The translations under genes were made by a program, and so were the position numbers. The notes beneath the pieces were generated by a model. The model was given only the letters and a program-made list of their open reading frames with translations, made no database searches and was not told the DNA's origin. From Tubiluchus corallicola (taxonomy: Eukaryota; Priapulida; Priapulimorpha; Priapulimorphida; Tubiluchidae), in the NCBI GenBank assembly GCA_030141605.1, contig JAQGDQ010000023.1, positions 793,328-857,327 on the forward strand: a stretch of 64,000 nucleotides of DNA, read 5' to 3'. Positions 50,001-64,000 of this stretch are shown here, in pieces; position 1 is the first letter of the stretch, and each line of letters begins with the position of its first letter.

Positions 50001-52980
50001 GATTCGCTAAGTAATACAAGTTACATAAAAGTAATGACCCAAATATGCAGTTTTGTATTCACTCAAGCTTACCACCTGTATTATTCTATATAGTTTGGTA
50101 CAACTTGAGTCTATGCGGAATATTCAACGGCGGGACCTAACGGAAAGAAGGGCTAGCCAAAGGCATCCTAAAGTTCAAATTACTAAACAAAACGTCGAGA
50201 AAATAATTAGCCATTCTGAAATGTCTAACTAATCTGATAGCTGACCAACCTAACAGCAGTTGGGATCTATCAACCTATCTCTTTTGAGATCCAGACGACT
50301 GATGAAGATGTGGATTTTAACATGTAAATTATTAAGATTTGGTACATTTAGTGCCTCCATTTAAACAAGTGAATTTCTATTACAATCTGTTTACTCCCAA
50401 ACTAATTGTTTCTTCACCTGCGAATTCCAACTCCAAGATTTTATCAAGCGTAAAGTTGGAATGCACTGTGATTGCAGCAAGAATAGCTGAGCATCCCAAC
50501 TTAAGCAACTTTGTGCAAAGTTAGAAATTGGACGCGTAACTGACATGATAACTGTTTCTGTGCGGTTTTACTTGCTGTAATGCTAATTAAAATATATATC
50601 ATATAAACGCATCAGAAGCTCTGTCAGCTCACCTTGCAGTTGTCATGTGATTTTTCTAGACCGTGAGCTAGTGTCTGATCCAGCCACCGCTATCTAGGTC
50701 TACATTATGTATAGCCTGTCACGTTGAACACTCAGTCGTGCTTTCACAGTGCCGATGCTTGTAAAAAAACTTAAGTACCTGCTTGTTTGCCGTGTGCAGT
50801 TGAAACTAAATTATTAAAGCACTTTTCTTTTTCGAAAAATCAACCCGTTGAGTACCACAAACGCTGTTTAATGTTAAATGTCAAACATCGACAAGTCAAA
50901 CAACAATTATAAGAACGTGGTTATTTAGAGCACTTGTTTGATGTAGATTTCAAAATTTCAATCACGTAAGAAGCTGGCATTGACAGAAATAAAATGAATT
51001 GAATAGGCTCGCGAATCTCTGGCAATGCTAAATGAAGCTTTGCTAGATGGAATAAAACAGAATGAATTGTATAAGTTACAGCGTAATGTTAATTTGGCAT
51101 AGGCCTACTCTGTTACACATAGTGTAGATTCGTAGAACTATTTGTTGTTACAATGTTGCATGTTTACTTTTAGCAATACAAATTTTTACAACATTGGCAA
51201 CGCTCAAAGTGGAGCGAAACGTCTGTTAATCACATAAAGACATTCAGCCAGCCTTTATTGATAGTTCATTATTATAGACTTAGAAAAAATGGATATTCTC
51301 AGTCTTAATCTACTGCTGACTAAAAAACAACGATGTACAGTGTTTCTCATTTTTATAGAAAAGATCTGTGTGTTTTTCAAAAGTATCGCAATTGAAGGAA
51401 CCCAACGACAGCATCAGCATCAGCATGAGCATTAGCTCTTAATCTGCAAGTCATCATTTAGCACATTGTGGTTTACGTGATCATATACTATGCTTGCTTA
51501 CTATAAGCATACGATTGAATTAACTGCGAATTGAATTCACTGAATTCTCAATGAAAATTGATTGTTAGTTTCCCAGATTGGATTTAAAACAATATATATA
51601 TATATATAATAATTACAGACATATGAATTAAACAACAATCACCTAACTAAAATGATTGCAAGTATTAAGCGTTTGCATGAAACTTTTTACAGTTTGTAAA
51701 TTTACTGTTAAGTGAGGTCAACTTTGAATATTTGGAGAAAACCAATGGGTATTTTAAACTTTTCAGTAATAAATTTTAGCACCAAACTTCTCTGGCCTTT
51801 GTTCTGAGCATTGGACAGATGTCAAACTGTCTTGCTCTTGGGAGCCAATAATGTGCTGATACTTCAGAACTTAAGGACACTTAGGACCCATGGCTCAAGA
51901 GTTATAAATGACCAATTTTCAAATTAGTTCCAGTAGTAAATACTGGATGAATGACATGGAGCAAACACTTGACAGAAATCGATTATTTAAACAAATCAAT
52001 GCATGCACTACTGCTAACTACGTACATGCATTGTTGTGCTTTAGCCCACAGTTCTATATTGAAGAGCAACTTTGCGTTTTAGATACTGAGTCAATTTAAT
52101 TCGCAAATGCAAGGTTTGGATTCACTGGTATATTTTTAGAACCTGTTAGAGTTCACAGTTGAATAAAATAGCTTAATTTCGTAAAGTGTCTTCTAAATGT
52201 AATTTATCCTATTTCTCTTAACAGTTTTACTCTAAATAAATACTCTACTCTAAATATCGACTGATGGATACATACCGTACATAATATTGATATGATGACA
52301 GTAAACAACCTGCACATGGTCTAGCGGTGCTGAGAATAAACTTCTTGAGGTTGAAAATCTTCTTTGTGCGAACATCAACAAAAAACTATTTAAGACTTGA
52401 AAGACATTCTGCCGTTATTTGTGCTATATACACGCATATCCGTAGAATTATTGGATCAAACACTGGCTACATGAAACCCCTGTGGACTAAATAGTGTACC
52501 GCTAGTGAAAGGAAGCGAGAAAAGTAAATCCACTAATAGTACATAATAATTATTTTATCGTATACCTGCAATCTTTCCGCTACATCCATTAACGATAATT
52601 ATACGTTTGCTGTAAGTGCATTAACTTTGTTTTAATTTTTTACAAGCCCATCTAATTGATTTTTGTCAGAAAGCGGTCTCACGCGTTCATTTTATGGGTT
52701 ACTTAATTACAACAGCTGTAAAATAAAGCTTCCTTTAGCTGTCACTGCGCCGAAAGGTCAGGCAAAATTACGACAGGATGATGCGGGTGGATAATTACTA
52801 GACTGGATCTCCTGAGGATGCGGAGAAAGAAATAATCGTAGTAGGTTGAATTGTGAGACTGCAGAATCCACAGTTATTAATTGGTGCAGGATCTACCAGG
52901 TATCCGTACTTAGTTATTAGCAGTAACCTACAATTTTTTTAAAAGTTAGTAACTTGGTTATTCGTATCAATTTGATCGGG
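47061..52980. other. No recognised gene
   Basis: AT-rich. AATAAA signals with short upstream blocks at about 47763 (ACAATAAAG) and 49918 (GTAAATAAATC) have an LTR-like look after the Gypsy relic, but no matching LTR partner was found. A (TA)n tract lies at 51594-51610. Open frames here show no motif. Confidence 0.35.
48436..48507 (+). tRNA. tRNA-like pseudogene or SINE head
   Basis: TGGTGTAATGGTTAGCATAG (A-box-like D-arm) is followed 30 bases later by TTGGGTTCAAGTCTC (B box with a pairable T-stem). The anticodon and acceptor stems pair poorly. It looks like a tRNA-derived relic with both RNA polymerase III internal promoter boxes still visible. Confidence 0.45.
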
Positions 52981-53019
52981 TTGACGTCATTGAGGGCACG
53001 CATTCAATGAAGCAGCAAT

Positions 53020-53165
53020 GGCAACAATCATGATGTTGCGATAATAGTGATAACGGCGATGACAATGTAGACGATAATGATGATGACAATGACAGATGAA
53101 GATTATGACGACAAATGATGACGATGGTGAGAATGATGATGATGACGACGATGAGGGAAAAGAAG
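53020..53165. repeat. GATGAC/GATGAT degenerate trinucleotide tract
   Basis: GATGATGAC-type repeats with drift. The Ser-rich minus-strand frame over it is an artefact. Confidence 0.8.
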
Positions 53166-53370
53166 ACAAATTGTTTAAAACATCAACAAGGACCGGATGG
53201 CAGTCCTTGGCTTGGACCAAAAAGAAGAAAGATATATGAATAATACGGCGAATGCTCCTGAAATAAATAAAAAATCTTTTTGAAACTAAGAAGAGGGTAG
53301 CTTTTTATTCATGTAGTAAAGACGGTAAGTTTCAGGAGATCACTCTTATATTCTAAGAAGAAAGATAATT

Positions 53371-53793
53371 CCTACATTTATTAACCGCAGACGAGCGTTT
53401 CGACTTAGCAAGTCATTTTCAAATATAAAGGAAACCAAAAAGAATAATTAGCACATTTGATACTGCAGTATTAAGACATACAATATACCGTTACAAAAAC
53501 AAAGAATAGAATTTAAATAGTTAGAACACACGTGGATATAACTAGAAAGAATTTCAAAAGAAATGTAAGAAGTGAGTTGGTCAGACGGTAAATTTTTACA
53601 TTCCTTTTGAATGTCTTTCTAGTTATATCAACTTTTATTCTGACAATTTGCATTCTATTCTTTGATTATGTAATGACATATTATGGGCTTAAATATTCCA
53701 GTATCAAATGTACTGATTAAAAGTTTTTGGTTTAATTTATGGCATCGATAATGACTGCTAAGTCGAAACGACTGTATGCGCTTAATAAACATG
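53371..53793. mobile_element. Foldback / MITE-like element with ~200-bp inverted arms
   Basis: The left arm 53371-53571 and right arm 53592-53793 are reverse complements with moderate divergence. Matching blocks from outside in are CGTTTCGACTTAGCA, CATTTGATACTG, CAAAGAATAGAAT, GATATAACTAGAAAGA and CAAAAG[AG]AATGTAA. Only about 20 bases separate the arms. No coding frame is present, which fits a non-autonomous DNA element moved by a transposase elsewhere. Target-site duplication was not resolved. Confidence 0.8.
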
Positions 53794-54865
53794 TTGGCTC
53801 TTTCATGTACATAATTAACTGTGACAACGTTTATAGGGTTTAACAAACAACAAAATTCAAGCAGTACTAAAAACAAAAAAGCAAATGAGTACACAAAAAC
53901 ATCATTTCTACAAAATGTGCAATTATATAACTTAATATTTTACTATGCTTTAGCATCGTACCATTTAAATATACAATTAGTACTTCACGACCTAAAGTAG
54001 TAATAATGTTCGTAACGTTAGAATCATACTGGAAGGCTTCACGGCAGAATGACCAACAAGTTTGGTGATTATAGATTGGTGCGTTGTGATTTTATTGCTC
54101 GTACTCGGTTTAACTGTTAGTGCTCAAAAGCAGAATGACGCATTAAACAAAAGGTTTCACTGCGCGCAAATAAAATGCAAGCTTTTAGAATTATTTATGA
54201 ACATACACTTCAGTAGCTTTACTGCATGTCACGCATGCAAAAATATTGACAAGATTTTTCAGGCTTTGCTTTGAGTCATTTTAATGAACGCTTAATAAAC
54301 ACAGCTTTGTTGCTACTTGAAAAAATTATGTCACGCAAAATTTCTGGTGCATTGATTAGTGGAATTTTATCTGTAATGAATTAATTTGTAATATTTTTAG
54401 CGGTCTCGCTTTTGTGACACGCATTGTGTTAAACGGCATTTTGTTTTATTTTTTAAACAAGCAAGATAAACGTACTTCATTTATTTTAGATAAAAAAGTA
54501 TTTGGCATTTTTTAATCTTGTGACCTTTTGGTTTTGAATTTGACCTTCTGAGCCAAAAAGCAGTGAGTGTTTTGGCTATCCCTGTGACAAGTTTGGTGTT
54601 AAAGATTCTTCCGATTATTCATGCTGGCATAGAGACGCAACTAAATTACCAACTGGCTATTGGTATACAGTAACTAGATATACGACTGAGCTTCTTTGAC
54701 AATAAAATTGCAATGTCTTTAGAGGCCAAGATTAGCTGAAAAGCACGCGTTACAACATCGCATTAGCTTTACATTTCATTAACAGCATTTGAAGTTCATA
54801 TTGCATTATGTCTCTGCATTGTTTTACTAGTAAATTAGTAATACTTTTTTACTATTATGTTTCAG
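53794..54865. other. Upstream of the UNC-93-like exon, intronic or promoter DNA
   Basis: Ends at the acceptor TTTTTTACTATTATGTTTCAG (AG at 54864-54865) before the 5' UTR part of the UNC-93-like exon. A signal-peptide-like frame at 54066 lacks an ATG. No other feature is seen. Confidence 0.4.
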
Positions 54866-56443
54866 ACTAATGTGAATGTGGAAAATTTTATGGTGTAACT
54901 CAGTCACGCACACATCATAATGGCCGGAAAGTTGTCAGCTTTGGAGAGGGTCTACCCTCCTCGGAAGTACAGCGTCATTGAACTTCCGGCTGCAGTTGGG
55001 CTACCCGGAATAGCGGCTGCTGTCCCTGGATCAGGACACAAATGCAGTACAGCTGAAATAATGGGACGCAAATACTCCATATTTGAAGCATTGCCCGGAA
55101 GAAAGTTAAGCACAGCTGATTTGGGATTATTTGGTAGTCGGCGAGTGAGCAATGTTGATTCCAGTCGACATCGGTCATCGCCTCGTGCTACGACGTCTCA
55201 TCAACCTCCAATTGAATCTATTGAAGAATCTCCTGAATCATCACCGGTCATGTCACCAAGGTCATCCCTTTGCGATAACCAAGTTCACAAAACAAGCATC
55301 AGTGTGAAACCGGAACCACTTCCCAGCCCATCGAGTAGTGCAAAGCCAAGCTTACCATCACCTGCCAAGAAAGACCTAGCACACGCGATCAGGTTGTCCC
55401 TCTCTGACGTCAACGTCATGAGTACCAAGAAGGCTGAAAGGTCGGTGTCCTGCTATGGAGCCTACCTCCCTCATGCTATTGCTTTGACAGCTCTTCCAGC
55501 AGCCCATCTGCATCTGCAACACCTCGACCTTAAGCCGAAGAAGGGTAACATCTGCAAGCAAATACGGGCAGTGAAAAATTTACTGATACTATCCGCAGCA
55601 TTTATGCTAAACTTTACCGGCTTTAACGTCCTGCGAAATTACCACAGTATACTCCGAACAGAACAAGCATCGTCATCGCGCTTTTTAACACTCACTGTCT
55701 TTTACGCTGCCATGTCAGTTTCGGGATTGTTTAGCTCGGTTGTTACGAACAAACTGACACCCAAATGGACAATCGTAATGGCATTCGTAATATACAGCTG
55801 CTATTTTGGTGCAAATCTATACCCGGTGTATTATACCATTATTCCTACTTCAGTCATTGCTGGACTGATCTCGTGTCCATTGTGGAATGCGCAAACTTTA
55901 TACCTCTATGCTACGGCACGTAAATATGCCGTAATCACAGAAGAGGTTACGGAGCGCGTCCTCAACAGATTCAATCGTATCTTCAGCACCATTTATAATA
56001 TGAGCATAGCACTTGGCAACACTGTCGCCGTTGTTGTGTTCACACATTACACAGATCAACATTCCAGTAACATCAAAAGTACAGCGTCACCATTTCGGAC
56101 AAAACTAATTTGCGGTGCTCAAGTGTGCACGATGGACAAGCCATTTTTGTACAATTTCACAACTGTTTTCTATGACAAACAGGAAGTGAATACTGTGTTC
56201 CTGATAATGACTGTGTTCTTGGGCTGTGGCATATTGGCAACAATTTTGAGTACGGTATTTATGGACCGATTTGAAGCCAGCACAAGTCACAGTGGTGGAC
56301 ATCATCATACACGACGAAAAAGCACAAGATATTTAATGAATAAGACAGTCAGGGTCTTGCAGGACAGTAGGACGCTTGTGCTTTTGGCACTGATGTTCTT
56401 CACTGGACTGGAGCAAGGTTTTGTCTATGCAGACTTCACAAAA
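54866..56443 (+). CDS. UNC-93-family membrane protein, first coding exon (3' part outside window)
   Basis: The exon runs from an acceptor at 54865 through 54 bases of 5' UTR, ATG at 54920, and 508 codons to a perfect donor (AAA then GTAAGT) at 56443, phase 0. Residues 1-210 are a hydrophilic Ser/Pro-rich tail. From 217 on there are about seven membrane segments (near 218-236, 255-275, 283-301, 305-330, 353-375, 424-447, 485-502). Family marks are NFTGFNVLRN (231-240), KWTIVMAFVIYSCYFGANLYP, IPTSVIAGLISCPLWNAQ (308-325) and FFTGLEQGFVYADFTK (493-508). UNC-93 proteins are major-facilitator-like; worm UNC-93 regulates a K+ channel complex, and mammalian UNC93B1 chaperones receptors. The missing four or five segments must lie in later exons, which were not found. 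The region 450-470 has His/Arg-rich HHHTRRKS. Membership is sure; substrate or partner unknown. Confidence 0.9.
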
Positions 56444-59400
56444 GTAAGTAACGTCCTAACACATTAATTAAAATTCGTATTTGATTGATTCTTGAGGAAG
56501 CTCAGTCCTGCAGTAATACTCTTAAAACAATTCCTACTGTTAACATGAGCAAGGCATCTTTATTCATGTTTAGATGCAGATTGTTGTCTTTGCCTATTTA
56601 ACTAAATAAACGTCAGCACTAAAGTGGTTTATTAATGCAAATTACTGTTCAATATCTCTGACACAAAGGCACAAGACTAAGGTTTAACTCCCAGATTTTG
56701 GAGTAATCCAACATATATATTGTAATTAGCAGAGAATCTTCAAAATTACCAGATAGACAAGAATCACGAGATGCTAAACAGGCTGCGTTTAAATGAAACT
56801 TGCGATGATTTGGGCTAGGAGAACGATTCAGCAGAAACAAAGACAGGTAGTTGTGGAATTGGCCTGGAATTGTTCTTTTACATATTCTCTAGCTACTGCT
56901 GGTTTCAAGCATTCTGGACCATTAATCGCCGAATGAATGAATTCTGTATAGCGTCAGTACACATTTGCTATAATATTGCAAACTGCAATCTCGCCATTAT
57001 TTACTTCCACCGTTATCGCCTTTCTGTTCTCAGCACTAGGCAGAATGCTAGAATTTAAAACTTGCTTAAAGGCACTACTTTACTTGCTCTTGATGTTTTT
57101 TTAATAGAACTCACATTACAGTATTTTACTGCCGTCTGATTTCACGAAAATAAACTGATAAATGAAGCAGTTTGTTACACTGCCAATTTTAATGTTTTCT
57201 TCTCAAGTTCTCAAGAAAAACTACGAACGAAAACAGATGTTGTGACTTGTGACCTTTTCTATCATTTAAGAATCGTTTAAGATGCGGCAAGCGGATACGC
57301 TGAAAGGCTGTTCAGCTTTAATGGGAAACCGCTTTAGTTTTTAGAGGTATAACTTCTATAGTTCTATTGAAAATACTTTTAACATTATCTGGTGATACTT
57401 TTAATTTCAAGAAATCTTGTCAATTTTCGCAAGTCACTGGTCAAACGTCTGTAAACAAAACTGCGTGTAAAAATATTCTTTGTATTTCTATTTCTCGTGG
57501 GAATATGCAAACACGTATAGTGGCTATTACCCACAAGGTTAGCATTGTACTTCCATGCAGAGAAATTATAGTAGCTACTTAGAAAATAATTTTTATTACC
57601 AGTCAACACCCTCAAAATTAACTACAGTTTACGCGTTATATTATCAATTTCTTCCAGTTTTTTGTGCGTTTTAAGAATTTATGATGAAGACGTGAGATAT
57701 AATTGTGGTTTCTAACGATGGAGACATCTCATGACTTCGGGTTCTATTTTCATCTCATTGTGAAAATGTCAAGTCTGAACAACAAATTAACACAATAAAA
57801 TTAACACAATAATTAATCTCTAACACAAAGTTATGTTCAGTTAAAGAACAGGTTTTGGATTTATTTAATATGCAATACATTTTGTGTTCATGAAACCAAC
57901 AGTAAGACTGGTTCGTATACGGGTTTTCCAGTTCTAGACAAAACTAAATTAAAAAGGTTTTGGGCACATACGCGCACGCGGACGCGCACACATGCACACA
58001 TATAGAGAAGGTCACAACGCCTCCTTTCGTTCGAAGCTTTTCTTGAAAACGTTAAAATTGGCAGTGTAACAAACATTTCCGGGAAAACAGACGGCAGTAA
58101 AATGCTGTAATGTATGTTACTAAAAGAAAAACATCAAAATTAAGAAAATTGTGTGTCAGTTTCACAATCCAAGGTAAAGCTTTAAGCAAGTCCTACATTC
58201 TGCTAATTCTAGGGCAGCGTGGCGGTAATGGGGAAGTAATTAGCGGCAAGATGGCAGTCAAGTGTGTCACTGCTACAAGTCACTTACCTTTCTGGAACGA
58301 TGATCAGAAATAGTACCCTTTTATAGATTTTAGGTGTGTAAAGTGACCAAGGGAGTGTGATTACTTTACATAAACATTATATTAGTTAATGACACTTTTT
58401 AATTTGTAAACATTAACAGCAGTAAAATTATGCTGCTTGGTAATCTTAAAATATTTAGAGCATGAATTTTACTAGAGGGTCTTTTGACGCAAAAATGGAT
58501 AAAAAATTATATCCTTTCAGCTATGAATTACCGCTTTGTCCTCAGTTTTCGACCATCGACTATGTCATATTCTGAAATGATTAATACTCCACAACTCCCT
58601 AAGCATTGTAACGAAATACCAACACTGGCTTCAACTATCAGATATGAGCTGCCAGCTTTGATTAATTTTCGATATCTGCGTGATATTGATATGTCAGCTG
58701 CTTGAAGAAGAACTAATTAGATTTACTGGCTAGAGATTCAGCAGCTTCTGCTATAGCGTAACTTCACCCCCTTCCATTAAGCATTTTGGGAGATCACTTA
58801 TGGGAAAATGAATTATTTAGCAGCCAACTGTAACACGAAGCCATTGGTTTCAAGTAAAGTACTTCAACATGAGCTAGTTTCCCAGTATACATGTTTAATA
58901 TGTGTATCGAATTCAGGCGTTTCATAAATAGTCAAGTTGGCACTCTAGTTTTGTTATTGAATGTAGTGTATGTTTTCAGTACGATTATTGAAGTTTCTGC
59001 GCACCACTTAACAAGTATTTTGTGCATCTATTTGCTTTTTTAAAAGGGTGAATGTAAACATTTTAGTCGTGTTTACTGGTAACTTTCAGATTCCAATAAT
59101 GTACGACATGCGTGCCTTCGCATGTTTGTTCGTACACATTTGTTTGTCTGTTTGTTTGTATGTTCGTTCGTTCGTTTGTTTGTTTGTTCGCGTATTCCAA
59201 TGTTTGTTTTTCACTTCCTCTTTTTTCGCTTGTTCATTCTTTCTTTAATTTTTTCTACTTTTTTTCATTTCTCCTTTTTTTCTTTCCTTTACTTGACTTA
59301 TGTTTGAGGATAGCACCTATCTATAATCCCCTACAGGCTATGTTTATAAAATTCAAATGATGATCAGCAGTAATCTTAATGACCAATGAAAAATTTTCTA

Positions 59401-61983
59401 GCCTGTTGTACAACCATTAAGCACCGAGCAGTGACAACAAACGTTCACGTTTTCATAATTCTTAATTACTATAATGCTTTCTGCAAATACACCCGCTTTT
59501 CTACTGCTGATTTGAATCTTACTGCAGTGGATTGTGCACGGCGAGCCATAAAAATAGTCATTACTTCAGTTAACAGCCAATTAACGAAGTTATTCGTGTT
59601 CAAGAATGTTAACTTCATAAGAATTAAAGATGCTTTAAAACTTTCAATAAAGAGCTCTTGGCATTTTTGTTAAAATGGTTCTTTGTGTTCGGTGTCACTC
59701 AGGTATATGACATAGTGAGCAGAGATGATGGCTTCAAGCATCCAAAGGCTCCTACTGTTTTGCCTATGTCAAGCTGAGGATCGGAAACTATGCTGGGCCA
59801 GTTTCCCAGACAGCGAGGATACCGACACACTGACATATATGTAAAGTAGCTCATATGTCTCGCAATTGGAAGGTGACCTGCTGATTAAATGTCAGCATGT
59901 ATTAATCAACTACCATGCCGTGCTCCCATAAGAAGTTGTATGTATCATAAATCAAATTAGCGAATGATTTATGAGACATCCTTTATTATAATATCGTGCT
60001 TTTAATAATATTATAATAAAATAAAAGAATCGATTGCTTTTACAAATATTGTACGAGAACATCAACTTGCTCTCCCTTGCGGACGTTCACGACAACAACT
60101 TTACTCGTCGTCTCACTACTTTTTCCCCGCAACTTTCATCCTAGGTGGTCCGCACTACGTAGATAGCTAAGAACTTCTTTGGCGTTATTTCTGAATTCTT
60201 CATGCTCTTCGGCACAGCCTGCAAGCGTGACCTCCTAATGGCTCCGCAAATAGTAACGCATTGTACGCGCAAGAGGAGTTCTTAGACTATAATAATTGTC
60301 GGTTAAAAGCTAAAGTGCAGTGGATGCGTGAATGGGAACAGAATGCAAATTTCTCCAAGTCAATGATTATAGACAAATGCAATAATGTTGAATCACTAAT
60401 ATCAAGTAATCCATTGATCATACGGTTTAAAGTATTTACGTTATACATATAGGTCACTAGACCTCTCTGGCTCTGGCTGTAGCTCTGGTTCTTTCTCTCT
60501 TCCTTGAACCGTTCTCTCACTCATGCGTTTGCATGATTAATCGAAACCGAGCTCAGTTTATTTAACTGCTTACATATGTAATAAAATACTTTTAAACTGA
60601 GTAGAAAGGGCCGGTTGTTTTGGCCCAGAAAAGAGAGTTCTTCAGCGGAAGTCATATTAGAAAAAGAGAGTTTGACCCTTTATGGAAAACTATTGTGGAA
60701 AATATTCTAGGGGAGGCTAGTGAGTGTAATGTGGGGCGGATCTCACAATCAAGTATGAGCAATCAGCGCTCTTATTGTTTGGTAGCGTGTGTCATACTAC
60801 TCAGTTTTTACTCAACATGTTGCTTGAACACAAAACGTAAAACTAATTTTATGCAGTATTTATGATAAGATAATACTTTAATATTCATAAACGTTGATGA
60901 TATAAAATTAGTTCAAACCAAGTGACAGGAGTTAATTGGTACCCGTTCAATAAACATGTGTTCTACACTACTCAAAATTTACAGACCGGAAATACTTTCA
61001 GGTGCTACAAACAATACCCAAAAATTATCTTTGGCTAACATAAAAGATAATCTAACAGTTCACCAATGTTTGTTTATGTTAAGTCCCTAAAGTAAAGCTC
61101 CATCCTCACGAGGCTGTAATGTAGGCATCAGAACTTTCAACTGAGTCTTAGTTTTACCACTAGTCTCCAGCCAGTCAAAACAAGCATCGTTGAACAGAAC
61201 GAAGCAACAGGCAGTCGCCTAATAGTTAAGTAAAAGAAACGAGAATTTATCACTTACAGTCTCTGCATCAATGAAAGTATACGTCAGCAATACTTATCGG
61301 CGGCAGCTCGACGACGAAGGTGGCGGATCCACAACATCGGAGTGCTCACCCGGGTGTTTTGAGCATAGCTGAACTGCGATGTCATAAACAGATGGGAGTA
61401 GTTCCTGGAAGCGTCCTGCGTTGGTAGACCGGTAGTTTGGTTATCACGTCAGATGTCACAATGTAACTCGATGTAAACAAATGGTGAACTGGGCTTGATA
61501 CTAGAACTGCCCACACAAATAGTCATTAACACGTAGTTGGAACTCTCTCAAAACATTAGCATTAGGTAGAGCCATCTAAAGTTTCATGATTTATGTGCCA
61601 AGAAGCAAAACAAAAGTTAAAAAACTGTCCAGCATTATATCTGCCTGCAAATCTCTCTTGCCAAGTCATTCTCCCTACACCTGTGTGAAAAAACCTCTAA
61701 AACAGGTTGTCTAATAGCCTGGCTTCAATAACACTATAGCAGGATAACCTGTATTTGCATATCCGTTCGTCGAGTTTACCCTAGTTTCGACCTATGAGCA
61801 TAACTAAAGTGTAACACCTGGTTTGTACATTGAACAGCTATAAACAATTTTATACAGTCCAGACTAAATTACTTATACTCCCGTAAAGTTTACATTGGCC
61901 AAAAAACATATCTCATTCCATAACAAAGTTAAGCGGGGATAGTAATAACTAAATCTAGTTACAAATGCAAACATATATGCTAA
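56444..61983. other. Probable intron of the UNC-93-like gene and intergenic DNA
   Basis: No exon encoding the remaining UNC-93 membrane segments was found on the plus strand. A degenerate (TTTG)n/(TTCG)n tract covers 59130-59200. Short frames (58110-58313, 59386-59673, 60620-60865) show no motif. Confidence 0.4.
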
Positions 61984-63715
<1,732 letters not shown>

Positions 63716-64000
63716 TTTTTCTATTTGTGTGGGGTCTGACCTTATAGTTCCATGCGTTCAGCTGATTCGTCTACTGTGGGTTTTCAAGTTTTCATTTTAA
63801 AAGGATTTATTTACATTGGGTACTTTACGTACATCATCTTAAATATTTCTGATTGAGTTCTATTAAGTAAAAATGTAAGAACCACTGTAGTGCAATTCTG
63901 AAACTTTGCATGTCTCATACATTTTTCTGTGCAACTTTATTATCAAGAATTTTTCTACTGCGCAATATATGTAATTGCTTCGTACCGGAAATGTTAATCT
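63716..64000. other. Right edge, no feature found
   Basis: AT-rich sequence after the LINE tail with no supported feature. Confidence 0.4.

Noticed and set aside
54062-54274. Signal-peptide-like 70-codon frame
   Set aside because: It has no ATG (starts at GTG directly after an in-frame stop) and no supporting splice context strong enough to call an exon.
56870-57058. Hydrophobic frame considered as the next UNC-93 exon
   Set aside because: Lacks the expected conserved segments after the FTK splice and has no fitting acceptor in phase 0.

Overview
The window looks like nuclear DNA of an invertebrate animal. It is AT-rich, has short coding exons separated by introns of hundreds of bases to several kilobases, GT-AG splice sites, many microsatellites and minisatellites, and decayed LINE and Gypsy-type retroelements. 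There are no operons or bacterial signals. The species cannot be told from the sequence alone.

Four gene regions were reconstructed by joining exons by eye, checking splice dinucleotides and reading phase at every junction. (1) Minus strand, 4108 to the left edge: a protein with two exon-junction-complex-binding-like motifs (R-P-x3-[LI]-Y-x-P) and a 33-bp coding minisatellite, resembling R3HCC1L. Its 3' end lies outside the window. (2) Minus strand, 15042-9438 and 21117-18053: two tandem paralogous four-exon genes for small secreted ten-cysteine proteins, best compared with beta-microseminoprotein (PSP94). Both have identical intron phases (1, 2, 2). (3) Minus strand, 32079-26068: a complete eight-coding-exon L-serine dehydratase / L-threonine deaminase of 327 residues with the PLP lysine. 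(4) Plus strand, from 54920: the large first coding exon of an UNC-93-family membrane protein, with an unusual N-terminal tail carrying six copies of a short basic-x-Ser motif. It ends at a clean splice donor and its later exons were not found before the right edge.

The rest is intronic and intergenic DNA with mobile elements. These include a 5'-truncated but still open LINE with a perfect 10-bp target-site duplication inside a serine dehydratase intron, and a 411-bp relative with a 12-bp target-site duplication inside an intron of the second microseminoprotein-like gene. Older CR1/jockey-like LINE remnants lie at 2.5-3.4, 4.46-4.88, 15.7-16.1 and 62.0-63.7 kb. A Gypsy-type pol remnant (RNase H end, integrase zinc region, C-terminal end) lies at 46.1-47.1 kb, and a frameshifted THAP-domain relic at 22.75 kb. 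A roughly 420-bp near-perfect foldback element lies at 53.4-53.8 kb, and two unclassified repeat pairs at 36.8/45.7 kb and 34.96/36.07 kb. Tandem repeats include (ATT)n, (GA)n, a pentamer/hexamer satellite at 7.95-8.27 kb, a 42-bp minisatellite at 10.6 kb and a 26-bp minisatellite at 40.1 kb.

The genes do not form an obvious pathway. The two microseminoprotein-like genes are the only clear functional cluster. The region 32-54 kb has no gene that could be recognised, apart from a promoter-like TCTCGCGAG plus NRF1-type site at 38.35-38.41 kb.
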